Positions 22,725 through 33,593 of a DNA stretch of 63,842 nucleotides are shown one piece after another. A program made the translations under genes and the position numbers. The stretch's first letter is position 1. Each line of letters opens with the position of its first letter. Below the pieces are notes generated by a model. The model made no database searches. It saw only the letters and a list, made by a program, of their open reading frames with translations, and was not told the DNA's origin. This stretch comes from Falciphora oryzae (Eukaryota; Ascomycota; Sordariomycetes; Magnaporthales; Magnaporthaceae): positions 50,523 to 114,364 of the forward strand of contig JNVV01000040.1 in NCBI GenBank assembly GCA_000733355.1, in the 5' to 3' direction.

Positions 22725-24583
22725 ATGATGCAGCGAGCCGACCTGGGCGGCGCCCTCGCCGCCGCCGCTTTTCTGGGGGCGCTACTGCCATGCGCCGTCG
22801 ACGCAACGCTTCTCGGAAGGGAGAGAGATATGGTTCAGAGGATAGAAAAGGTCCATGTCACCATGGTGCAGGAGCTTAACAAGCGCGAGCTGCGATGCCC
22901 GGCCGGCAACTACATGTGTGCCGAGTCGCTAGGCGGCGCATGCTGCCCAGACTCATACGCCTGCGCGAAAGAACACTGCTTCGCAACCACGGCTGGCGGC
23001 GGCAGGACATGTGCTGGCCTCAAGGGGTACTACCCTTGTCCCCTCGCGTTGGGAGGGAATTGCTGTCCCGAAGGTTGGTCCCGCCTGTTGAACCCCTTGA
23101 TCGTGCGACTAGTCTGACCGTTGGAATCCTTTGGTAAACAGGTTATATATGTCAGACTCATGACTGCGGCGTACCGGCGGGCGCGACGCTGCCGAACCTT
23201 CCTTGTCCCACTGGCATGTTTAGCTGCGCTGCCAGCCTTGGTGGCGGATGCTGCCGCGACGGCATGGGCTGCGGGCAAAACCAGTGCACCTCGACAGACC
23301 CCCAGACATTCACCCTCACCCAAACGGTGACTACGACCCAAAACTCCCAGGCTACCACTAGGACGACCACGGTAACAACAACATCAATACCGCCATCGCC
23401 CACTGGCATCCCAGATGGCACCACCAACCTCCCAAAGCTATTTGTCACGGCGTTGGAGAAGATCCAGCCGTCCGAGGTTCCCGCCGAGGGCTCAGGCGGG
23501 CTCACGACGGCGCAGATCGGCGGCATTGCTGGCGGCGTCGGCGGCCTGCTTGTCGCCGTCCTGGTCGCCACGTTCTTGATTATGCGGCGTCTCAAAAAGA
23601 CGCAGCAAGCGGTGGACGAGTCCCGCCGCGGCTCATCCGCCGCCACGAGGACGAACCGGTCGCACAAGCACATGACACAGTCCTCGTTCGGCGGCGGCAT
23701 AGCCGGCTACCCCAAGCCCACGCCGTCGCAGATCGACGCCATGGAGTACGACGACCTGCTCCAAAGCAACGCGTCCACGGCGCTCCAGACGCCCATGCAA
23801 AGCACCGGCGCGCCCGCCTCTACCATCGGAGGGCGCGTTTCGTCCGAGATCGCTCCCTCGTCCCGGCCCACGCCCAACCCGGACGGCAGGCACACGAGCA
23901 TCAATGGCGACTTCTTTGACATGCCCGAGGCTGTGCGGAACGGGACATCGAACCCGCGCCACTCGGTGGGGATGAGCACCAACTTCAGGTCCAGCATCGA
24001 CTCGCAGGGCACCGCGGTGGCGGCCGAGATGATGGGGTCGCTGGGCCCGTCCGCGCCCCTGACGGCCGCCGCCATCGCGCAGCAGCAGCAGCAGCAGCAG
24101 CAGGACAAGTCACGGCGCCACCACAGCAACAGCAACGTCAGCATCCAGTCGTGGGGCAGCCACGAGCTCGCGAGCGACAACGGCCTCGGCTCCCCCGGCC
24201 TGCCCGCCGAGCTGGTCGGCCAGGGCTCGCACGCCTCGGAGCTGCCCGTCGAGCATACCAGCAGCGAGCTCGCCGGCAGCAGCGTGCCGTCCCAGCAGAT
24301 CAGGAGGCGGTCCACCGGCGACGGTGGCAGCAGCGCCGGGCCCGTGTCGCGACCCCCCGCGACGTACCAGAGGGCGGCGGTCACGGGCAACCTAGACGTC
24401 GTCAACGAGTCGGTCGCCGAGTTCCACGGCTACTACGGCCCCCCGGGCGCCGTGTCGGGCCAGACGGACGCCGGGCTCGCAAACGCCCCGACCGACCTCA
24501 GCTCGCCCGTCGCCATGCCCTTCCAGCAGAGCCAGTCGCCCAACTCCCCTGGGAGCGACCCGAGCAATCCTCCGCGAAAGTAA
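22725..24583 (+). CDS. Single-pass membrane protein with three Cys-rich repeats
   Basis: Exons 22725-23073 and 23142-24583 (donor GTTGGT, acceptor AAACAG, phase 1) give 596 residues. There is a signal peptide at 1-27, then three extracellular repeats sharing the pattern C-x7-CC-x5-C-x4-C (about residues 58-85, 96-125, 137-165); repeats 1 and 3 add a leading C-x6. The intron cuts repeat 2 after CCPEG. A Thr/Ser-rich stalk follows, then a Gly-rich transmembrane segment (about 240-262, IAGGVGGLLVAVLVATFLIM) stopped by RRLKK. The cytoplasmic tail of about 330 residues is Ser/Pro/Gly-rich and has eight glutamines (about 430-437). The layout (ectodomain, stalk, one membrane span, disordered tail) suggests a surface sensor or adhesin; I cannot name the family. 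The GA-rich leader ends just before the ATG. Confidence 0.85.
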
Positions 24584-25268
24584 CGCGCCGAGAGGCGTTG
24601 TTTCCTTGTAATTGTGAATGTTATTCCGTACCAGCCAACTCATTTGTTTTCCTCCCTTTACATATACACATGGTTAAATTTTTATTAGCAAGGACGGATG
24701 GGATGGGACACGGTAAACCAGTGGTGGTCGGACACATCGGGCGGTCGCGATGCCGTTCGGGGTTTTGGGCTCAAGCGGGATGGACTATGGGCGTCCCCTC
24801 GCTACTGCATTCATTCAGGCGTTTTGCCGACACTGTTTTCTTATGTATGTTTGACCCACGCTTGTTTCTCTTCTGTGACAGCGTTCACACAGGTTCGGAA
24901 TCGGGATTTCAGAGACCCTTCTTGTTTTGTTCTATGAAAACAGAGAGCATCCTGAAGAAACCGTGGTGCGGAATGACCGTCTAACAAATAAGACTTAGTG
25001 TTATTAAGATGATGGATGCCTGAAAGCTCGCAATAAAAACTTCACAGGTGTAAAGAAACGATGAGACGGGTAACTCAAGTTCTCGTTTTGCATGCACGCC
25101 TTGTTATTGCGAGCGCCTGCTGACCATTTCCCCCAACGCCGGGTGGTCAAAGAGCGCGAAGTGACATCAAACATCTAGGAAACCCTCTTAACCATACTGG
25201 TGACGACGTGCCGGGTATACAAGCCCGCGCGCAGCCTTGGGGCGTTGCTTTCATCGCACTTATATGCC

Positions 25269-25299
<31 letters not shown>

Positions 25300-25458
25300 G
25301 AGTCACCCAACATCTATCCAGCTTAACCACCAAGCTCCTCGCCGTCGTCCCAAGATCACGGCCAACCGAAACAAGCAAACAAGCGTACATACATACAGAA
25401 ACAAAGACGGGGGAAAAGTCTCGACACAAATCATACCAGCATGTTCTCGTCTTCGCCC
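24584..25458. other. Intergenic between convergent genes, with A-tract
   Basis: 3' regions of the Cys-rich membrane gene and the ABC transporter. A ~29-base A run lies at about 25269-25297. Nothing else is recognised. Confidence 0.5.
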
Positions 25459-27920
25459 CTACTCGGCCGTCAGCTCGGCAATCCGCCTCTCAATCTCGGG
25501 CACCTGGCGCAGCTTGACCTCGAGGTCCTCCTTCTCGTCCTCGAGCCTCAGCCTCGCGTCCGCGTCCAGCCCCGTGAAAACATAGTTGCCCTGCCCGTCG
25601 AACTGCAGGATGCGGCTGTGGTACTTCCACAGGCTGCGGCGGTGGCTGACCGTCATGAGCGTGACGCCGAGCGCCTTCGCGTTGTCGTACATGACCTTCT
25701 CCGTCTCGAGCGTCACGCTCGACGTGCACTCGTCCAGGATCGCGTACCGGGGGCGGTGGTAGAACAGCCGCGCCATGGCCACGCGCTGCTGCAGGCCGCC
25801 GCTCAGCACGTCGCGCCACTCGGCCTCGGCGTCCCAGCCCTCCGGGTACAGGTCCACGAGGTGCTCGAGGTTGAGGATCTTGAGGATGGCGAGGAGGTCG
25901 GCGTCCGAGACGCCCTTGGCCCGCACGGCGCGGAGGCCGTCCGGGTACGTGATCTGCTGCCGCAGCGAGCCGCGCGACAGGTAAGGGCGCTGCGGGATGT
26001 AGAAGATGGACGTGAAGGCCGGCTTGTAGACAGTGCCGCCGTAGACGGGCCAGAGGCCGCCCAGGATGCGGAACAACGAAGACTTGCCGCAGCCGTTGGG
26101 GCCCACGACCAGGAGGTGGTCGCCCTGCTTGAGGGAGAAGGACAGGGCCTTGACGAGGACGTCGCCGTTGGGGGAGATGATGGGGCTGTGAGGCTGGGTT
26201 AGTATCACGTTGTGTCCAACAGCTGGTGGTTATGGAAGCAGAGAGAACTTACACGTCGATAAACTCAATATCCTCACTCTCCACAATCTTTCCGCGGCCC
26301 TTTAGCACGGCGGCGTTGTCCTCGGTGCCCGAGGCCGAGACCAGCTTCTTCTTGAAGTGGCCGGCCTGGATGTCGTCCATGACGCCGAGCAGCGACGCGA
26401 CGCGCGACGTGTAGCCCGCGAGCTCCATGACCTCGCGGTACGAGAACATGATGCGGCCAAAGGCGTCCGAGGCCGACAGCAGCATGCGACGGTTGGTGAC
26501 GAAGCTCTCGGTGCGGTCGCCCATGTTCATGGACACGTGGCCGGGGAGCTTGACGAATACGGGCACCGAGCACAGCATCAGGCCCAGGGCGCCCCAGAAG
26601 TACTTGATGACAAAGTCCTCCATGAAGCCGTGGTAGAAGCGGCGTCGGAGGATGTAGTTGACGTGCTTGATCAGGGTGAAGTAGCCCTTGTCGAGCGTGT
26701 TCTTCTCGGCCTCGTGGCCCGCGTAGAGCGCCACCTCCTCGCAGTGGTCGATCAGGCGCGAGTGTTGGAAGCGGAACTCGCCCTCGAGCCGAGCCTCGTC
26801 AGCCACGTACTTGCCGAACGGCGGCGTCAGTGCCCTCATGACGCTCGCCGAGAGCTGCACCAGGAGCGACATGAAGACGACGCCCTCGCCGCCCACGCTT
26901 CTTGACAGAGAGTGGGTGTAGATGGTCTGTTTCTAAGTTAGCTTTTTGTCGAGAAATAGACAGTGAGACAGAAAAAAAAGAGGGAAGGGGGATCAACGAA
27001 CCATGTCCAGAAGCGGCTTGGCCAAATTGCTATAAACCTCGGCCAGGCTGTTGGAGAACTTGGCAACGTCTACAGCAATCAGCTGGTCGGCGTTCTTTAT
27101 CCTGTCATCCAGGGCCGAGATGCCGTAAAACGTAAGTTTGGACAGATACTTGTCGTGTATGTGCTGCGTTAACCTTGTCCGGTACTTGAGAGAGAGCTCC
27201 GCCTGATGGTAGGAGAGCTGCGGACATGAGATCGTTAGCTTTGTGCTCTTTTTGTCTTGTCCCTGTTCCTCCCAGAGAGAAGAAACCCACCATGGAGTTG
27301 GTAAAGGTGGCCGGCACAGCAATCAACATCCACCACACAATACGCTTCAGGAACTCCTTGCCGTTGCCCTTGACGAGGCTCTTGACGATGGCGCCGTCCA
27401 TGGCGGCAACCTTGAGGCTGATGAGCGTGCGCACGACCAGGAAGAAGCTGTGGCTGATGAGCAGGCGCGTCTCCTTGCTGCGCCAGCCGGGCACCACGAT
27501 GCGGACCAGCTTGAGCAGCGAGCGGAAGAACTCGCGGTTCAGCTCCACCTTTTTGCGCTTCTTCCCCCCTGCTGCTGCTCCCCGCCCTCTTTTGCTGCCG
27601 CTGCTGCTTCCTGTGGCAACATCCCCGCCGTCGATATCATCGTCCTCACCGTCGGCGCCCAGGCTCGACGTGCCCGTGTCGGCGTCGCGGGCCTCGCGCT
27701 CGCGCTGCGAGGCGGCCTTTTGCTCGGCAACGGCGGCGCGCACGCGGTGGACGAGGGCGACGAGCAGGGTGAGGTAGACGGCGCGCGAGATGCGGGTGCG
27801 GTGCGACAGGTACGTCTGCGTCAGCTGGGCCACGATGGCGCGCGCCGTCGCGGCGGGGGACGCCGACGCCGCCGCCGCCAACGCCCCCAGCCGCGACGAG
27901 GGCTTGGACTGCGCGGCCAT
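25459..27920 (-). CDS. Peroxisomal ABC half-transporter (ALDP/ABCD type, PXA1/PXA2-like)
   Basis: Exons 27920-27291, 27217-27002, 26926-26253 and 26185-25459 give 748 residues; all introns are canonical and phases agree. The protein has an N-terminal membrane domain and one nucleotide-binding domain. [13 protein letters not shown] is the EAA-like loop typical of the ALDP family. The ATPase part has Walker [10 protein letters not shown] (about residue 535), signature LSGGLQQR and Walker [25 protein letters not shown] marks the start of the ATPase domain. Family members import long-chain acyl-CoA into peroxisomes for beta-oxidation and work as dimers. A basic insert with a [10 protein letters not shown] block lies at about residues 85-125. 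Which yeast paralogue (PXA1 or PXA2) it matches is not decided here. Confidence 0.9.
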
Positions 27921-28771
27921 CTAGTGTCTGTCTTTCTTCCTCCCCCTCTCTCTCCCTGCTTCGCGCGCGACCTGCGGCTTCTGGTCCCGTCAATCGCGGG
28001 TGGGAATTCGCGTGGTTCTTCGAGGCTGCGGCTTTGAGATGGGGCGAGGATCGGATGGGGCCCGTCGGCTGGTCGAGAGACGAGGCGGGGGTATCCCGAA
28101 AGAGCCGGGTTCGATGGTGAGCTGGTTGGTGTTCAGGAGATGTCGCTGACAGCCGATGCGGGTATCCTCGGAGCTGACCAGGCCGCGCGTGACCTTTCAA
28201 CGGTCGCGAGATTCAAAACCAAAAAGGAAAAAAAAGTGAGGAATTGACACGTTCCGCGGTGTCTATCCGCCAGCAACCAACATGGCGGTCTGTAGAAGGA
28301 CGCTGTACGACCCGACTGTGTCTGTTGGGCAGTCTAGTAGACGGAGTAGCTCCAAGGAAGGTCCCGAGCTGGCGTGTGTTGTTGCGGCTTCCAATTCCCC
28401 GTTCGAACATTCCCTCGGCAGGCGGCTTTGCGTCAGCGTGCGCCCGCCGACGGGGGGGCTACTTTCTCTCAATCCAACTGGGGGGTTGCTGTTTCTTAGG
28501 GCCCCACACTCATAAACGGAGCACCACACGCTTCTTCAACCGTCTGAGCCGCGGCGCCGGAACGCATGTGATTGTCTGGGGGGCAAATCCGGGGTGTGGG
28601 CCGTGCTGTATTACCCGGATTGTGATTGGCCTGGGCACTCTGCTGGACATGTGGCTGGTGGCTGGTGGAGCCGCTTCCGTTTTCCATCGTGGCTTGTGCG
28701 TTCATCACCGCATCACATGAAATCGCCCTCTGCCCTATCCCTCAGCACTGAACATCGATGCACCGCCCGTC
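27921..28771. other. Divergent promoter region
   Basis: An 851-bp spacer between the ABC transporter (minus) and the plus-strand gene at 28772. Short frames exist but no gene is supported. Confidence 0.5.
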
Positions 28772-29641
28772 ATGCCACATCCACGCGGCCTCTTGGGCCT
28801 GCTGCTGGGCGCCCTCGCCATCGCGCAGCAGGCCGCCGCCAACGTGGAAAAGACGATATTTCTAGGCCCCGAGACCGTCAACGTGCCCCGACAAGGCCCG
28901 ACTTTTGATGACCTGCGCCTCGATGTCCTGAGTCTAGCTGCCGACCTGTCCATAAGGACCCACCTTCAGGCCGAGTTCCCCAACAACACCAGCGGCAGCC
29001 GGGGGAGGGCCACATGGCTCCTGCTCGACGGCCTGACCCCCGGCCAGCGCTACGAGGTCAGGGTGTGCTGGGCAGCCACTGTAGGGCACATTCACACCTC
29101 TTTTAGGCACACCCTATGTCTGTTTGTTCTGCGTGATATCATCTGACTTGCGAACCCGTAGCAACCGACCGCATTCACCCTGGAGGCGTACGAGATCCCA
29201 GTAGTGTGGGACACCCCAGCCCTGATCTCATCCCTAGCCGAGTATTCCTCATCACGCATAGAAGAGGAAGAGGCAGCCGCAGCAGATAGACGCGGAGATG
29301 ATGTTGTGGACAGGCCAAGCAGCAAGCCCAACACGCGGAAAAGGAGCCCAGCGTCCAGAGTCGAGGAACACCACGCTTCCATGCTTCTACTCCAGATCCT
29401 CGCGGCCGCCGACTACTACACCGACAACCAGACCCTGATGAGTAATGTGGCCCCCGTGCACGTCGACATCATCCTGGACCCCTTTATTCTGAACGTCCTG
29501 CCCCAATCTCTCGCCCCGACGGTGTGCTACGTCCTCCTTGTTGCGGCCGTCTTCTGGTTTGTTGCCCAGCGCGCCGCGGCCTGGGTTCAAAAACTGGCCG
29601 TCGAGGGCTCCCGGGAGCTGTCGTCCAAGAAGAAACAGTGA
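28772..29641 (+). CDS. ER membrane protein, probably Pga1-type GPI mannosyltransferase II co-activator
   Basis: Exons 28772-29080 and 29162-29641 (donor GTAGGG, acceptor CCGTAG, phase 0) give 262 residues. There is a signal peptide at 1-23, then a lumenal domain beginning EKTIFLGPETVNVP and containing LLLDGLTPGQRYEVRVCWAA and QPTAFTLEAYEIP, blocks I associate with fungal Pga1 proteins. A charged, variable loop follows, then one C-terminal transmembrane span (about 225-247, VCYVLLVAAVFWFVAQ) and a short cytosolic tail ending KKKQ. Pga1 partners the Gpi18/PIG-V mannosyltransferase in GPI-anchor synthesis. Topology is visible in the sequence; the family name is from memory and should be confirmed. 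Confidence 0.72.
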
Positions 29642-30242
29642 GCCACCGAGAGCCTCGAGAGCGATCACGGCGATGAGCTTGATATACATGTGCATAAAAT
29701 CCCTATCTGGCTGTCTTGAAATCGGCAAGACCAAAAGATACAACAGGGAAATAAAATAAAATAAAGGCCAGAACACAATGAGACTCGCAGCAAAGATCAG
29801 TTTCGGCAACATGGCACGTCCCCCAAATGAAAGCGGCAGGCATATGCATGTCCCTGATGTGTGTAAAACTACTGGACGGGTTGATGGGAAACTAGGATAG
29901 AGGGAAGACAGGGAGAGAAAAATAAATAAAGAGAAGAAATAGAAGAAGAATAGGAAAGGCACAGGAAAGGCACAGGAAGTTCATATCCTACAGCTTGTTT
30001 TATTTTCCAGTTCGGAAACCGTTTCGATTATCAAGTTTAAAGTTTTTTATGTTATGTATTTAATCCATACGCGCTCCTATCCGACAAACTCTCCCCAGGG
30101 ATACTACAGTCAACTAACAAGCGCCCAAGAAATATTCCACGCTGTTTTCGCTTTCCTAATACTGATGCCTCGAAGACGTAACAGACTGCTCAAAGTAACG
30201 TCCCTCAGAGTCGAATGGCTTCTGAGGCCATGCCCCTTATTT
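29642..30242. other. Intergenic between convergent genes
   Basis: AT-richer than its neighbours, with AAATAAAATAAAATAAA near 29747-29764 that could serve as poly(A) signal for the upstream gene. No gene seen. Confidence 0.5.
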
Positions 30243-31495
30243 CTAGTAGCGCTGATGGCTTTGATAACCCGGCTGGCCGGGCGGAGGAGGATGGCCGGGA
30301 TAAGGAGGCTGGTGGGGGTACTGATGGTGGCCGCCATAAGGAGGCTGATGGTGTTCATACTGTGGCTGGCCTCCGAACGGGGATCGTTGGGGGTAGCCTC
30401 CATAGGGGGCCGGCGGCTGTTGGTGCGGTGACTGCTGGTATGCCGGTGAATGCTGCGGTTGCTGAAACGGCGGCGACTGCTGCGGTTGCTGGTATGATGG
30501 TGACTGTTGCGGCTGCTGGTACGACGGCGAAGGTTGCAACCGCTGCTGGTACGACGGGGAAGGCTGCTGGTGCGGGGCCGGGGCAGAGCGGGCAGTGGGC
30601 GAGGTGCCCGGTTGAGAAGGTGGTTGGTAAGATATCGGAGGCGCCGTGCCCGAGTAGCTGGCGGGCCCAGCATTAGAGTAACCAAAGTTCCCACTCTGTT
30701 TTTTTGCAGTTCGTTGTCACGGGTCAGCCCAGTGCATAAAATCTCTCCTGATGTGTTGCTGCATCCGAAAACGTACCGGTTTGCTCTGGTTTCCGCCAAA
30801 CATGTTCGCGACGCCTCCCATGACAGCACCCGCGAGGCCGCCTGAGGCGTGCGGGCCCACCTGCGGCGCGCCGTGGTAGTTCTGTGGCTGCGGCTTGTCC
30901 CCGCCAGACGAGAACAAGCTCGAGGCAAGCCCGCTGACGACTTTGCCGCCGAAGTTGCCAACGCCACCGCCGCCTTGTTTACCGCCGAACGAGTTGAGTG
31001 CGTTTTGTGCGAAGGTCTAGAGTGTAGATGCCCCGTGTCAGTCAAGCTTCATTGAAGATATACCAGATCCCGCTAGAAGATGGGAGAGGTGAAAGAAGAG
31101 AAGCTTACACCAAAGCCCCTGTCACCAGTAGGCCCGTCCATGCCGCGGGTGCCTTCGGGGGCTCCCGCGGTGCCTGGGGGGAGGATCGGCTCCATCCTGC
31201 CGTCTGCGTGCTGGATGGTCTGGCTGCCGTCTGGGTGGGTTATTATGCGTGGTTGTTGGGAAGGGGATGCGCCGGAGGGAGGGATGCCGTAGGGGTGATT
31301 GACGGAGCTGTTGGCCGGGGTGCTGATGGCGGTGGGCGCGGGCTGTGTCGGCACGTCCCACTGGGAGCGACCGGTGCCGAGCTCGACGTAATAGTACTTG
31401 CGCGTGGACTCGTCCCACTGCGCGATCCAGCCCGACGGGAGAGGTGGTGGGGCGACAGAGGGACCTGGCGCGCCGGGCGACGCTGTGCCGGCCAT
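30243..31495 (-). CDS. WW-domain protein with Pro/Gln-rich tail
   Basis: Exons 31495-31109, 31016-30777 and 30695-30243 give 359 residues; introns have donors GTAAGC and GTACGT and keep phase 0. A WW domain lies at about 19-51 (LPSGWIAQWDE ... KYYYVE ... SQWDVP), which binds proline-rich ligands. The middle exon is Gly-rich (NSFGGKQGGGGVGNFGGK and GGLAGAVMGGVANMFGGN). The last exon encodes repeats of the type SYQQPQQSP and then PPYGGH/PPYPGHPPPP, giving a low-complexity, probably disordered tail. Cytosolic; the exact role of this fungal WW protein class is not known to me. The last exon contains tandem CAG/CCG-rich DNA that opens spurious frames on the other strand. Confidence 0.85.
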
Positions 31496-32485
31496 TTATG
31501 TGTTTTTTGGGGGCTGGCGGCTGTGTCTCTGCTGGCAGCGTGTATGGAAGAGACAAAGAGGCGTGGGAGGGTGGGAGGTGTGTGGGTGCCCCGCGGCTCG
31601 GTGGTGGCTGGTTGTGTCGCTCCGCCTCGACCGACCCTGCGCGGAGGAATGCAGGCGTGGTCGCAAAGGGAAATGATCGCGCCGAGCGACGAGGGAGAGG
31701 GAAAGCGTCGGGCGGCAAGGACCCGACCCTAGGCTGTTGGTGCTGGCTGGCGAGATCTTAGTCGGTGTTAGAATTTGAGCGAGCGCGCGGCTGGAGTTGG
31801 TGGCGGCGCGCGCACTGACTGGGGTTAAATGGATTTTGGATCAAATGTTCAGCTCGGCTGGCGGGGTCGCCGGGCTGGGGTCTCTCTTGCTCTCTGCTCT
31901 GCCTGGTGGCGAGAAAAACACGCACACAGCACGACGAAGCCCAAGGCGGGAGACGACGCGACCGACGTCAGATTGATCTGCTTAGTCGTCTCTGGCTGAC
32001 ATGATGATGGGGATTTGGCTGGTGGAGGCGAGTGCGAGTCTAAACTAAATTTACAGTCACGTCACGCGTGAAGCTCGCACCTGCCCTCCGTGCCTCTGTC
32101 CCCGACAACTCTTGGCCACGGCAGCGGCAACTGCGTAGAATCCGTGGTGCAGCCCCGCCCATGCAAACTCTCACTCGCACATAGCTTCTGGCGGGGATGG
32201 GGGATGGCAGATGGATCGGGCTGTGGATTCACCCCGTAAAACAGGATCGAGGCCCAGTGGTATGGAGGAGTCGCCATAATAACACCCTGTACTGCCTGCC
32301 TACATTTATTTCATTATGTTCTCATGATTCCCCGCCTGCCATTTCGTCCGAGGTGGTCTTTTGAGCACCAATGTTAATACCAGAGTCCGTGTAGAAAGAG
32401 CGGAGGAACGTCACCCTTGTTTTCTTTTGCCTTGACCATTTCTCCTCACCTACGCCAAAAAAAAAAAAAAAACCAGGCAGTCGCC
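31496..32485. other. Divergent promoter region
   Basis: 990 bp between the WW gene (minus) and the SDR gene (plus). A ~15-base A run at about 32458-32472 lies 14 bases upstream of the SDR start. No gene seen. Confidence 0.5.
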
Positions 32486-33323
32486 ATGTCGCAGGCCGAC
32501 AGTGATTTGTCTGGCAAGCTCGCCCTCGTCACGGGCGCATCTGGAGGGTGTGTGTGTATCTCATAGTATTGTAGAAATGATATTTGAGTAGCTGACCATT
32601 CCCAGGATCGGGGCCGCCGTCTCCAAAGACCTCTGGGCGCAGGGCGCCGACCTCGCGCTCACGTACTGGTCGTCGCGGGACAAGATCGACGCCCTGGTGA
32701 CGGAGCTGGAGGCGGCGCCGGCGCGCGCCGACGCCAAGATCTCGGTGCACCGCATCGACATGGGCACCAACGACGACCCGGACTTTGACTTTCTGTTCGA
32801 GGAGATCGAGCAGCTGCAGTCGCGCCGCCCGGACATCCTAGTCGCCAACGCCGGCTACGGCAAGCGCAAGACGTACATCGAGGACATCGACCTGGACGAG
32901 TTCGACTACATGGTGCGCGTGAACCTGCGCTCGCCCTTTGTGCTGGCCAAGCACTGCATCCCCGCCATGGCGAAAAGGGGCTGGGGCCGTCTCGTTTTTG
33001 TGTCGTCCATCGCTGCCGTCGGCGGCGGCATCAACGGCCCCCACTACGCCGCCAGCAAGGGCGGCCTGTCAGGCATGATGCGCAACCTGGCGGCGCGCTA
33101 CGCAAAGGACGGCATCACGGCCAACGACGTCGCCCCCGCCATGATCGGCGAGACGGGCATGATTGGCGGACCGCGGGACGTCGAGGGCACGCCGGGCGAC
33201 GTCAAGAACATACCCGTCGGCCGCCTCGGCACGCCGAAGGAGGTCGCCAACGTCGTCACGATGCTGTGTCGGACGGGCTACTTGACTGGGCAGAGCATCT
33301 TGTTGAGCGGAGGCTTGAAATGA
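32486..33323 (+). CDS. Short-chain dehydrogenase/reductase (SDR)
   Basis: Exons 32486-32547 and 32606-33323 (donor GTGTGT, acceptor CCCAG, phase 2) give 259 residues, the classical SDR size. The cofactor motif TGASGGIG spans the intron. VANAG, the catalytic serine in FVSSIAA, and YAASK with the active-site Tyr and Lys are all present. The C-terminal LTGQSILLSGG closing matches the FabG-like (3-oxoacyl-ACP reductase) subgroup, where D-G is more usual than S-G before the last Gly. The substrate is unknown. It is convergent with the MFS gene next door, 270 bp apart. The ATG follows an A-rich leader. Confidence 0.9.
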
Positions 33324-33593
33324 TTTGGGTGTTTGTCCTTGCATAGTGTCGACGAAAATAATTGACAGTTGCGTTGGCCGGTTCGAGATCTGTTGTTACG
33401 AAACAGTTTGTTTGGGAGGCATCGCCAGGTTCTCAATGACAAATGTTCAACCATGATAATGCATATCTCGAGCTTTTTATGCTCTCTCTTTTATAAGCCG
33501 CTTCTACCTGAAATGGATGGAGCAAGTCTGGCTATCAAAACAAGAATAAAAAGCGCTAGAAGCTAGAATCACTGCTTTACTCCCAGTTCAGTT

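Noticed and set aside
25441..26202. Plus-strand frame of 253 codons over the ABC transporter
   Set aside because: Antisense to the ATPase domain; its Leu/Val/Arg-rich composition is typical of antisense to GC-rich coding DNA.
28090..28130. GGTTCGA-type strings resembling a tRNA B box (also near 6486, 33380 and 54338)
   Set aside because: No matching A box or cloverleaf could be drawn around any of them.
30110..31045. Minus-strand frame of 311 codons in the WW gene
   Set aside because: Runs across two predicted introns in a different frame; Ser/Thr/Arg-rich reading of repeat DNA.
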